This document shows, piece by piece, positions 56,660-64,000 of a stretch of DNA of 64,000 nucleotides. Within the stretch, counting starts at the first letter, position 1. Every line of letters begins with the position of its first letter. The DNA comes from Novosphingobium capsulatum NBRC 12533. Its GTDB lineage: Bacteria > Pseudomonadota > Alphaproteobacteria > Sphingomonadales > Sphingomonadaceae. Made by a program: the position numbers and the translations under genes. The stretch spans positions 1-64,000 of the forward strand of contig NZ_BCYV01000003.1 of assembly GCF_001598375.1 (NCBI RefSeq). The letters are read 5' to 3'. Under the pieces are notes generated by a model. That model made no database searches, was not told where the DNA came from, and saw only the letters and a program-made list of their open reading frames with translations.

Positions 56660-57343
56660 TCAGAGCGTGGCTTCGATGGCGCGGGCGGCGGCCAGGGGGT
56701 CTTCGGCGCGGCTGATCGGGCGGCCGATGACCAGGCACGAAGCGCCGGCATCGCGCGCCGCGCGCGGGGTCACCGCACGCTTCTGGTCACCGAGCGCCGA
56801 ACCCCGGCCTTCGGCAGGGCGCAGGCCCGGCACCACGAAATAGCCGTTCTTCCAGCGGCGGTGCACTTCGCCCACCTCGTGCCCGGAACAGACGATGCCA
56901 TCAAGGCCGGCTTCCTGCGCCAGATCTGCCAGGCGCAGGACCTGGTCGTGCGACGAACCGCTGACCCCGCCGCGCGCCAGATCGGCATCGTCCAGGCTGG
57001 TCAGCACGGTTACCGCCACCACCTTGCAGCCTTCACCGGCGGCCGCCTTGGCGTCTTCCATCATCGCGCGCCCGCCCGAGGCGTGGATGGTAACGATCGC
57101 CGGCTGCAGCACGTGGATCGACTGCATCGCCGCTGCCACCGTGTTGGGAATGTCGTGCAGCTTGAGATCGAGGAAGATCGGCATGCCGATCTTGGCCATT
57201 TCATGCACGCCGTGGTGGCCATGCGCGCAGAAGAATTCCAGCCCCAGCTTCAATCCGCCGACGTGGCCTTTCACCTTTTGCCCCAGCGCCACGGCGGCAT
57301 CGAGACGGGGAAGGTCGACGGCAAGAAAGATCGGGTTGCTCAC
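56660..57343 (-). CDS. pyrF: Orotidine 5'-phosphate decarboxylase
   Basis: Last step of UMP synthesis. 227 residues from GTG at 57343, which overlaps the LapA stop as GTGA. The catalytic motif DLKLHDIPNTV is at about 59-69; the phosphate-binding end GRPISRAEDP is present near the C-terminus. The ordering purB, lapA, pyrF is shared with other sphingomonads as I recall. Confidence 0.96.
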   Translation of the reverse strand: MSNPIFLAVDLPRLDAAVALGQKVKGHVGGLKLGLEFFCAHGHHGVHEMAKIGMPIFLDLKLHDIPNTVAAAMQSIHVLQPAIVTIHASGGRAMMEDAKAAAGEGCKVVAVTVLTSLDDADLARGGVSGSSHDQVLRLADLAQEAGLDGIVCSGHEVGEVHRRWKNGYFVVPGLRPAEGRGSALGDQKRAVTPRAARDAGASCLVIGRPISRAEDPLAAARAIEATL

Positions 57344-57657
57344 GGGTGGATATCCGTCTGGGCCGCATCGCTGGCGGCGTCGGTGGCAGGAAAGGCGCCG
57401 GCCTGGCTCACCAGGCTCGACTCCAGGGTGGCGATGCGGCGCTTGAGGCGCCAGCGGCGCAGCCGGCCCGCCGCCCACGGCGGCACGAAACCGGCCAGGA
57501 AAAAGACCAGGGCGACAAAGCCCACCGGCCAATCGAAGTGCAGATAGCCCGCGCCATATGGCCAGAAATTCACGCGGGCGGTGTCCGCGTTCATGGCGAT
57601 GAACGCGGCAAAGGCCGCGATCAAGGCCAGCCACAAGACGATGCGGATCTGCTTCAT
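57340..57657 (-). CDS. LapA domain membrane protein
   Basis: A 105-residue protein with two hydrophobic segments (IVLWLALIAAFAAFIAMNADTA and VGFVALVFFLAGFVPPWAAG) and a basic, then helical C-terminal tail (RLRRWRLKRRIATLESSL). This matches the LapA/YciS type, whose enteric member takes part in lipopolysaccharide assembly control. ATG 57657 is preferred; an ATG 21 bp upstream is possible. It is coupled to pyrF by a 4-bp overlap. Confidence 0.82.
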   Translation of the reverse strand: MKQIRIVLWLALIAAFAAFIAMNADTARVNFWPYGAGYLHFDWPVGFVALVFFLAGFVPPWAAGRLRRWRLKRRIATLESSLVSQAGAFPATDAASDAAQTDIHP

Positions 57658-57744
57658 GTGCGGCGCTTCACCCTTCAACCTGCCGTGCCGTACGCACGGG
57701 TGGCGGACCTTAGGCAGATTGCAGACGAAGCGCCAGCACTTGCA

Positions 57745-59058
57745 TTATTCGCCAAACACCCGGGCGAAGATGGTATCCACAGCCTTGAAATGATAATCGA
57801 GGTTGAACTTTTCCTCGATCGTCTGCGGGCTCAGCGCCTTGGTCACGTCGGCATCGGCCTTGAGCAGTTCGAGCAGCGAGAGCTGGCCGTCGGATTCCCA
57901 CACCTTCATCGCATTGCGCTGGACCAGGCGATAGGCTTCATCGCGGGTCACGCCGGCCTGGGTCAGCGCCAGCAGCACGCGCTGCGAGTGGACCAGGCCG
58001 CCCATGCGGTCGAGGTTCTTCTGCATGCGCTCGGGATAGACCACCAGCTTGTCGACCACCGAGGTGAGGCGCGCCAGCGCGAAGTCGAGCGTGATCGTGG
58101 CGTCGGGGCCGATGAAGCGCTCCACCGAGGAGTGCGAGATATCGCGTTCATGCCACAGCGCCACGTTTTCCAGCGCAGGGGTGACGGCCGAGCGCACCAC
58201 GCGGGCCAGGCCGGTGAGGTTTTCGGTCAGGATCGGGTTGCGCTTGTGCGGCATGGCCGACGAACCCTTTTGCCCCGGCGAGAAGTATTCTTCCGCTTCG
58301 AGCACTTCGGTACGCTGCAGGTGGCGCACTTCGGTGGCCAGGCGCTCGATCGAGCTGGCGATCACGCCCAGCGTGGCAAAGAACATGGCATGGCGATCGC
58401 GCGGGATCACCTGGGTGGAAACCGGCTCCACGCTCAGGCCAAGCTGCTCGGCCACGTATTCTTCCACCTCCGGATCGATGTTGGCAAAGGTGCCGACCGC
58501 GCCGGAAATGGCGCAGGTGGCGATTTCGGCGCGGGCATTGACCAGGCGCGCGCGGCAGCGCGAAAACTCGGCATAGGCTTCGGCCAGCTTCTTGCCGAAC
58601 GTGGTCGGTTCGGCATGGATGCCGTGGCTGCGGCCGATGGTGGGCGTGTACTTGTGCTCCAGCGCGCGGCGCTTGATCGCGGCGAGCAGCGCGTCGATAT
58701 CTTCGAGCAGGATGTCGGCGGCACGGGCCAGTTGCACGGCCAGCGTGGTGTCGAGCACGTCAGAGCTGGTCATGCCCTGGTGCATGAAGCGCGCCTCGGG
58801 GCCAACCTGCTGCGCCACCCAATCGAGGAACGCGATCACGTCATGCTTGGTCACCGCCTCGATCGCGTCGATCGCGGCCACGTCGATGGCGGGATTGGTC
58901 GCCCACCAGTCCCACAGCGCCTTGGCGCCGCTTGCGGGCACCACGCCCAGGTCGCCCAGCTTCTGCGTGGCGTGGGCCTCGATCTCGAACCAGATGCGAT
59001 AGCGCGCTTCGGGCTCCCAGATCGCGGTCATCGCGGGGCGGGCATAACGGGGGACCAT
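57745..59058 (-). CDS. purB: Adenylosuccinate lyase
   Basis: Two reactions in purine synthesis: SAICAR to AICAR, and adenylosuccinate to AMP. 437 residues. The family signature GSSAMPHKRNP contains the catalytic loop; HQGMTSSDVLDT and GRSHGIHAEPTTFG are also present. ATG 59058 begins MVPRYARPAM, the usual start in this group. It is first of the purB-lapA-pyrF-acetyltransferase run. Confidence 0.97.
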   Translation of the reverse strand: MVPRYARPAMTAIWEPEARYRIWFEIEAHATQKLGDLGVVPASGAKALWDWWATNPAIDVAAIDAIEAVTKHDVIAFLDWVAQQVGPEARFMHQGMTSSDVLDTTLAVQLARAADILLEDIDALLAAIKRRALEHKYTPTIGRSHGIHAEPTTFGKKLAEAYAEFSRCRARLVNARAEIATCAISGAVGTFANIDPEVEEYVAEQLGLSVEPVSTQVIPRDRHAMFFATLGVIASSIERLATEVRHLQRTEVLEAEEYFSPGQKGSSAMPHKRNPILTENLTGLARVVRSAVTPALENVALWHERDISHSSVERFIGPDATITLDFALARLTSVVDKLVVYPERMQKNLDRMGGLVHSQRVLLALTQAGVTRDEAYRLVQRNAMKVWESDGQLSLLELLKADADVTKALSPQTIEEKFNLDYHFKAVDTIFARVFGE

Positions 59059-59267
59059 GGTTCGACTCCGGGTTTGCGGTTTGCTCGGCTGTGCCCCGCC
59101 CGCTAGGGGCGCACGGCCGCTAAGGCAAGCCCTGCGCGGATTGGCCCCGCGCGGATCGGCCCGCCCCACGGCGCCGTTCCCCCCGGTTCGGCACAGCAGG
59201 GCGGGCCTGCCCCGCACGCGCCGCCAGGCGGGGCGCGGGGTGTGGGAGGCAGCTGCCTTTCAGACGC

Positions 59268-59954
59268 TTAGAGCGCGATGTTGAGCGCCACCGAGGCGAC
59301 ATGGTCGCTGGTGTCGAGCTTGCCGGGGCGCACGCCGTGCTGGTTGAGATAGCCGGCCTCGATCGTCAGCTTCTTGGCGATCGGCGCATTGATGCCGATG
59401 AAATTGCGCATGCGCTCCTCGCCGTTCACGGTCTGGAACACGGTCTTGTTGAGATCGATGAAGCTTTCGTGGCTAGCCACGATCATCACCTTGCTGCCCT
59501 GCGCCACGGGCAGGCTGGCCTTGAGGAACGGGCGCAGGCGCCAGGCGGTGCCGGGCATGTTGTCGCGCCAGCGCTGTTCCAGCCGCATACGGCCGTTAAA
59601 GCGCACCGGGCCGAGATGGGCAAAGTTGTCAAAGCTCACCTGCTGGCGAAAGCGCCGCTCCATCACCGCGAAATCGCCATGCAGGTAGTTGGGATCATGG
59701 GTGTAGCCCAGCCAGACGGTGAACGTCTTGTCGAGGTTGTAGCCAACCATGAAGTTGTTTTCGAGTTCGTAGAAACCGCGCGCATTGCCGGTGCGCAGGA
59801 TGGTTTCGTTGGACAGGCGCCAGTTCTTGCCTGCCTTGGCTGTGACCAGCAGCGTTCCCCATCCCTGGGTATCGGTATCGGCCCGCGCAGCGACCGGGGC
59901 AAACAGGACTGCTGCCAGGGCAACGGCACTGCAGAGAGAGGGCAGGATACGCAT
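59268..59954 (-). CDS. DUF2490 family exported protein
   Basis: A 228-residue protein with a signal peptide (LPSLCSAVALAAVLFAPVAARA) and a beta-rich mature part (WGTLLVTAKAGKNWRLSNETIL, WLGYTHDPNYL, MRLEQRW, IEAGYLNQHG) typical of DUF2490, probably an outer-membrane barrel. ATG 59954 is chosen because it starts the signal. Four tandem Pho half-sites lie upstream at 59992-60031, so phosphate limitation may induce it. It diverges from a TonB-dependent receptor, which suggests a shared outer-membrane role. Confidence 0.8.
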   Translation of the reverse strand: MRILPSLCSAVALAAVLFAPVAARADTDTQGWGTLLVTAKAGKNWRLSNETILRTGNARGFYELENNFMVGYNLDKTFTVWLGYTHDPNYLHGDFAVMERRFRQQVSFDNFAHLGPVRFNGRMRLEQRWRDNMPGTAWRLRPFLKASLPVAQGSKVMIVASHESFIDLNKTVFQTVNGEERMRNFIGINAPIAKKLTIEAGYLNQHGVRPGKLDTSDHVASVALNIAL

Positions 59955-59991
59955 GGGAAAGGGTGTCCGTTCAGGGCTGTTGGCTGCCCCT

Positions 59992-60031
59992 ATGACGTTT
60001 TGATGACACATTCGTGACAAAGGATTGACGT
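59992..60031 (-). promoter_or_regulatory. Array of four Pho half-sites
   Basis: On the plus strand ATGACGT, ATGACAC, GTGACAA and TTGACGT start at 59992, 60003, 60014 and 60025, exactly 11 bp apart. Read on the minus strand each contains the GTCA core of the PhoB half-site CTGTCAT. The two central ones match 11 of 14 positions. The array ends 37 bp before the DUF2490 start codon. Confidence 0.6.
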
Positions 60032-60087
60032 GAAATAGACGGATTTGATGGTGAATGTGCTGCCATTTCCGCAGCTTCGATCCGCTC

Positions 60088-60116
60088 TTGCGCCATGCTA
60101 TGTTTCAGTGAATATA
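60088..60116 (+). promoter_or_regulatory. Putative promoter of the TonB-dependent receptor
   Basis: TTGCGC (60088-60093), a 17-bp spacer, then AATATA (60111-60116); transcription would begin near 60123, leaving a leader of about 57 nt. Confidence 0.4.
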
Positions 60117-60179
60117 GCTTGAAGTGACATTTTATGACGGTCTGCCGGGCGGGCCGTCGGTGCAGGGGCAAGACATTCC

Positions 60180-62588
60180 ATGCAAAACGTGATCGATCGC
60201 CGCTGGCGGCGGGCTGTGCCGTGCGCCCTGGCGCTGGCAACCGGCCTCGGCATAGCGAACCCAGCCTGGGCTGATTCGCCCGACGCCGCCAGCGTTCCGG
60301 TCGCGGGCACGGATGCCCTGCGCACGGCCGGCGATATCGTGGTGACGGCGCGTCAACGCCCTGAACCGGCCCAATCGGTGCCGGCCGCGCTCAGCGTGGT
60401 CGATGGCGCGTGGCTCGATCGGTCGCTGGCGGTGAACACCCAGGCGCTCACCACGCTGGTGCCGGCGCTCACCTATTCCTCGGCGAACCCGCGCAACACC
60501 GCCTTTACCATCCGTGGCCTGGGATCGAGCGTGGTGGCGGTCAGCCAGGCCAACGATGGGCTCGAGCCGGGCGTGGGGTTCTATGTCGATGGCGTCTATC
60601 ATGCACGGCCGGCCACGGCGGCGTTCGACTTTGCCGATGTTGAGCGGGTGGAGGTCTTGCGCGGGCCGCAAGGCACCCTGTTTGGCAAGAACACCACGGC
60701 CGGCGCCATTGCCATCACCTCGCGCCTGCCCTCGTTCACCCCGGCGGCGAGCGAAGAGGTGAGCGTGGGCGAACGCCGCCTGGTGCAGGCCAAAGCCATG
60801 GCCACAGGGCCGCTGATCGATGACGTGCTGGCCTATCGCCTTTCGGGCCTGCTGACGCGGCGCGATGGCGTGATCCATAACGTGCGCACCGGGGCTGATC
60901 AGAACAGCGTCGATAACCAGGCGCTGCGCGGCCAGTTGCTGTTCACCCCTTCTGCCAGCGTGCAGTTGCGCGTGGTGGCCGATTATGCCCGCTTTGGCGG
61001 GGACTGCTGCACCCAGGTCTATCTGCGCGTCGGCACCAGCCTGCGCAGCCCGTCGCGGCAATATTCCGCGCTGGCGGCAGCCGCGCACTATGCGCCGCCC
61101 AGCACCAACCCCTATGACCGGCTGACCGACATCGACGCCGGACTGGGGGTGAACACCAACGAGGGCGGCATTGCCGCCACGCTCGATTGGCATCTGGGCG
61201 GAGCCACGCTGACGTCGATCAGCGCCTGGCGCTTCTGGAACTGGGACGCGGCCAATGACCGCGACTATACCGGCTTGCCGATCCAGACCACGCAGCACAT
61301 CCCCTCACGTCAGGACCAGATAAGCCAGGAACTGCGCCTTGCCTCTGACGGGCAGCGCGCGCTGTCCTATGTCGCCGGGCTCTATTACTTCCGCCAGGTC
61401 ATCACCGGGCATCCGATCTCGATCTATGGCCCCTATGGTGCGCCGTGGCTGCTCGGCACAACCACCAGCAATGGCACGGCGATCCCGGCCAACCTGCTCG
61501 ACGGCTATGGCCAGGGTGGCGACACGCGCTTTGCCGTCAACAGCTATGCCGCCTTTGCCGAGGCGAACTGGACGATCGTACCGCGCCTGACGCTGACCGG
61601 CGGCCTGCGCCAGACCTGGGAAGACAAGAACGGCCAATATACCACCAGCGTGTTCGGCGGCCCACAGGTGACCAACGCCGCGCTGCTCGCCGCGCAACTG
61701 TCGGTGCTGCGGCCGCAGGCCTATGGCGCCAGCACCCGCGATTCCAGCCTGTCGGGCCGCGCCAACCTGGCTTGGCAGGTGAGCGATACGGTGATGGCCT
61801 ATGGCGGCTATGCCCAGGGGTTCAAATCGGGTGGGATCAACATGTCGGGCCTGCCGCTCGACAGCGCCAACCAGCCAGTCCTGGCCACGGCCGTGATCCG
61901 GCCCGAACGCAACATCACCTGGGAAGGCGGGATCAAGAGCGAGTGGTGGGATCGGCACCTGCTGCTCAACCTGGCCGCCTATCGCACCACGGTGCGCGAT
62001 TTCCAGGCAACGGTGGTCGATTCCAGCCAGACCGTGGCCCTGCGTGGCTATCTTGCCAACATCCCGCGCGTGCGGGTGCAGGGGGTTGAGGCCGATGCCG
62101 CACTGCACTGGGGCGGCCTCGTGCTGACGGCGGGCCTGGCCTATGCCGATGGGCGCTATACCGATTATCCCAAGGGGCCGTGCCCGCTGGAGGCGCAGAC
62201 CGCGGCGACCACCGCGTGCAACCTGACCGGCAAGGCGCTGACCGGGCTGTCGCGCTGGAGCGAGACGCTGGGCGTGGACTATCGCCTGCCGATGGCCCGG
62301 GGCGAATGGGTGCTGCACAGCGATACCGCGTGGCGCAGCAGCTATAACGGCGATCCCTCGCTCTCGCGCTATACTTGGATCGATGGCTATGCGCTGACCA
62401 ACGCCAGCCTGGCCTGGCGCAGCCGCCGCGATGGCGGGCCGGGCGTGGAACTGGGCGTGTTTGCGCGCAACCTGTTCAAGGCCAACTATATCCAGAACCT
62501 GACGATCCAGGCCGGCAATTCCGGCCTGATCCTGGGCACGCCAAGCGATCCGCGCACCTTGGGCGTGACGTTCCGCGCCTGGCAGTGA
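60180..62588 (+). CDS. TonB-dependent receptor
   Basis: An 802-residue outer-membrane active transporter. Signal peptide to about residue 31 (ALATGLGIANPAWA), then a TonB-box-like stretch GDIVVTARQRPEPAQSVP, the plug with TIRGLGSS and VEVLRGPQGTLFGKNTTAGAI, and a 22-strand-type barrel ending RTLGVTFRAWQ. It resembles the common sphingomonad receptors for sugars, siderophores or organophosphates. A Pho half-site array lies in the shared divergent region, so a phosphorus-related substrate is possible but not shown. Confidence 0.93.
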   Translation: MQNVIDRRWRRAVPCALALATGLGIANPAWADSPDAASVPVAGTDALRTAGDIVVTARQRPEPAQSVPAALSVVDGAWLDRSLAVNTQALTTLVPALTYSSANPRNTAFTIRGLGSSVVAVSQANDGLEPGVGFYVDGVYHARPATAAFDFADVERVEVLRGPQGTLFGKNTTAGAIAITSRLPSFTPAASEEVSVGERRLVQAKAMATGPLIDDVLAYRLSGLLTRRDGVIHNVRTGADQNSVDNQALRGQLLFTPSASVQLRVVADYARFGGDCCTQVYLRVGTSLRSPSRQYSALAAAAHYAPPSTNPYDRLTDIDAGLGVNTNEGGIAATLDWHLGGATLTSISAWRFWNWDAANDRDYTGLPIQTTQHIPSRQDQISQELRLASDGQRALSYVAGLYYFRQVITGHPISIYGPYGAPWLLGTTTSNGTAIPANLLDGYGQGGDTRFAVNSYAAFAEANWTIVPRLTLTGGLRQTWEDKNGQYTTSVFGGPQVTNAALLAAQLSVLRPQAYGASTRDSSLSGRANLAWQVSDTVMAYGGYAQGFKSGGINMSGLPLDSANQPVLATAVIRPERNITWEGGIKSEWWDRHLLLNLAAYRTTVRDFQATVVDSSQTVALRGYLANIPRVRVQGVEADAALHWGGLVLTAGLAYADGRYTDYPKGPCPLEAQTAATTACNLTGKALTGLSRWSETLGVDYRLPMARGEWVLHSDTAWRSSYNGDPSLSRYTWIDGYALTNASLAWRSRRDGGPGVELGVFARNLFKANYIQNLTIQAGNSGLILGTPSDPRTLGVTFRAWQ

Positions 62589-63404
62589 GGCGGTGCGCGG
62601 CCCCGGGTGGCTGTGCCAGCGCCGGTTCGGATGGTGACGCCGATGGATGGGAATTGATCGGCCGCGCCATCGCCGGGCCGCGGATGAGGCGCGGAACGAC
62701 GTGATGGCGCGGGGCGGGCCGTCCCCGCTGACCAATTACCTCATTGTGATCCGCCGCTGCGCTCCTCCCGCCGAGGCAGGCAGGCGCCGGGCCAGGCAGG
62801 TGACAGGCGGCAGGTGACGGCGCCACGCCATCGGGCCTAAGGAGGCCGGAGAGCCGGCGCCATTGCACTTTTGCGGCTCGATCATCCCCGCAAGGCAGGG
62901 GGCACAAGGCATGGTCGAATGGCTGCCGATGGAGCAGGCAGAAACGGCCGCGCCATGCCGGGTGGCCGGGCGCGTGGGTGGGCGGGTCGGGCAGCGACAC
63001 CGCCCGACGGATAGCAGATGCCACGACTTCCCCAGCCGTTGGCAACCCTCCGGAGCTATGGCCAATCCGCCTGCATCCGGCCTTGTTCCATCAATGCCAA
63101 TGTCGCTTCCCTTATACCCCCTGCTAAGTGAAGACCTGTAGCGTTGGGCCTCAATCGGGCGGCAAAGTCATCCCGCGATAGTTTGGGTTCCGAGCGACAT
63201 TGCCGTTTGTTGCGGCGTGGTTTGCAAAGAACCGTAAAAATGTTCAGCGCGGTTCAGTGCTTACCGTGCTGCGGCATTCTGTCGGTTTCGGACCGATTGG
63301 CGTGGCCCAAGATTTCCATTCTTTGCCTTCGTTTCGGTTTGCGGCGCGCCGCGGTCCATGGCACCCCTGCGCGCATCGCAATGCCCTGCAAGAGGATGTC
63401 TATC
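62589..63404. other. 816-bp region without a recognised gene
   Basis: The first half is very GC-rich with several weak inverted repeats, and open frames on both strands look like chance frames: they have no conserved motif and no good ribosome binding site. From about 63070 the base composition drops and CCGTAAAAATG-like stretches appear, which may be the promoter region of the peptidase gene. I checked for cobalamin and thiamine riboswitch landmarks and did not find them. Confidence 0.5.
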
Positions 63405-64000
63405 ATGCTGTCTTCACCCGCGCTTTCGCGTCTGCGCCAGGCCATGATGGCCGGCGCCATGCTGGCCACGCCCTTTGCCCTTGCCACTCCGGCGCAGGCC
63501 GACGAGGGCATGTGGACGTTCGATGCCTTTCCCGCCGCGAAGATGAAGCAGGACTATGGCTGGGCGCCCGACCAGGCCTGGCTCGATCGCGTGCGCGCCT
63601 CTGCCGTGCGGTTGACTGGCGGCTGTTCCGCCAGCTTCGTCTCGGCCGAGGGCCTGATCCTCACCAACCATCACTGCGTGGTGGAATGCGCGCAGAACCT
63701 GTCGAGCGAAAAGGAAGACCTCGTGGCCAACGGCTTTGTTGCCGCGCAGCGCGAGGACGAGCGCAAGTGCCCGGGCCAGCAGGCCGAAGTGGTGACGGCC
63801 ATCACCGATGTGACCGGGGCAGTGAAGGGCGCGATCGGCAGCCTCGCCGGGGAAGCGCTGGTCAAGGCGCGCGACGCCAAGATCGCCGAGATCGAAAAGG
63901 CCGGCTGCAAGGACCTGGCCACCACGCGCTGCCAGGTCGTCACCCTGTTCGGCGGCGGGCAGTACAAGCTCTATACCTATCGCAAGTATTCCGATGTGCG
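63405..64000 (+). CDS. S46 family peptidase (partial, runs off the window)
   Basis: The first 198 residues of a dipeptidyl-peptidase 7/11-type serine protease. A signal peptide ends near ATPAQA, followed by DEGMWTFDAFPAAKMKQDYGW, LTGGCSASFVSAEGLILTNHHCVVECAQ with the catalytic His, and GGGQYKLYTYRKYSDV, all typical of S46. AAGAGGA lies before ATG 63405. Such enzymes release dipeptides in the periplasm. The catalytic Asp and Ser lie beyond the end. Confidence 0.92.
   Translation, partial: MLSSPALSRLRQAMMAGAMLATPFALATPAQADEGMWTFDAFPAAKMKQDYGWAPDQAWLDRVRASAVRLTGGCSASFVSAEGLILTNHHCVVECAQNLSSEKEDLVANGFVAAQREDERKCPGQQAEVVTAITDVTGAVKGAIGSLAGEALVKARDAKIAEIEKAGCKDLATTRCQVVTLFGGGQYKLYTYRKYSDV

Noticed and set aside
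57346..59106. A 586-codon plus-strand frame opposite purB and lapA
   Set aside because: Shadow frame; both minus-strand genes are clear family members.
60124..60139. A second full Pho box next to the TonB-receptor gene
   Set aside because: The two units are 10 bp apart, not 11, and lie downstream of the likely transcription start, so I list only the phased array.
62780..63080. A cobalamin or thiamine riboswitch upstream of the peptidase or after the receptor
   Set aside because: None of the conserved core segments of those riboswitches could be found on either strand.

Overview
The window is chromosomal DNA from an alphaproteobacterium, most likely a Sphingomonadales member close to Novosphingobium or Sphingobium. 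The reasons are the high GC, the CckA and CpdR cell-cycle proteins, a GTTC-N7-GTTC type LexA box in front of recA, the trpB-trpA-accD-folC gene order, a TonB-dependent receptor, SapC and S46-peptidase genes, and several short palindromic repeat families typical of sphingomonad genomes. Nearly all of it is core genome. I see no phage, insertion sequence, CRISPR array or defence island.

Layout. 0.1-3.0 kb is a coupled minus-strand operon (acetyltransferase, DUF1285 protein, CoA-type Nudix hydrolase, CCA-adding enzyme). 3.2-6.5 kb holds a RamB/ScfR-type regulator divergent from isocitrate lyase, with a strong inverted-repeat operator between them and a 52-codon gene after aceA. 7-11.3 kb has a glutamine amidotransferase, argG, and a 3-hydroxybutyrate dehydrogenase plus patatin pair. 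11.5-20.4 kb runs forward: smpB, a DUF2062 protein, cckA, recA, a methyltransferase, alaS. 20.5-30.7 kb is mixed: a CPA2 antiporter, a DUF1963 protein, icd, a methyltransferase, a sulfatase, a porin-like pair, tRNA-Val(GAC), cpdR and an N-formylglutamate amidohydrolase. 30.7-31.1 kb carries a probable small RNA. 31-43 kb has sapC, an FAD dehydrogenase, a DEAD-box helicase, phoD, a coupled pair of exported proteins and a UvrD/PcrA helicase. 44-49 kb has two transporters around rsmD-rluB. 49-59 kb is a biosynthetic minus-strand run (purB, lapA, pyrF, an acetyltransferase, a SIMPL protein, trpF, trpB, trpA, accD, folC), interrupted once by a plus-strand outer-membrane gene. 59-64 kb has a DUF2490 protein, a TonB-dependent receptor and the start of an S46 peptidase.

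How the genes connect. Isocitrate lyase and isocitrate dehydrogenase compete at the isocitrate branch point, and the ScfR-type regulator probably switches aceA with short-chain acyl supply. The hydroxybutyrate dehydrogenase with its patatin partner fits storage-polymer or hydroxybutyrate use. CckA and CpdR belong to one phosphorelay in related bacteria. recA and uvrD carry almost identical LexA boxes. phoD and the DUF2490 gene have PhoB-box-like sequences.

Most notable non-coding observations: a candidate about 100-nt RNA with a CCTCCTCCC motif, a heat-shock-type promoter and a perfect terminator (30.75-30.88 kb); four tandem Pho half-sites at 60.0 kb; the 9-bp perfect inverted repeat between the regulator and aceA; a 146-bp element with terminal inverted repeats that supplies the bdhA stop codon; and a palindromic repeat that encodes the C-terminus of an AmpG-like transporter.
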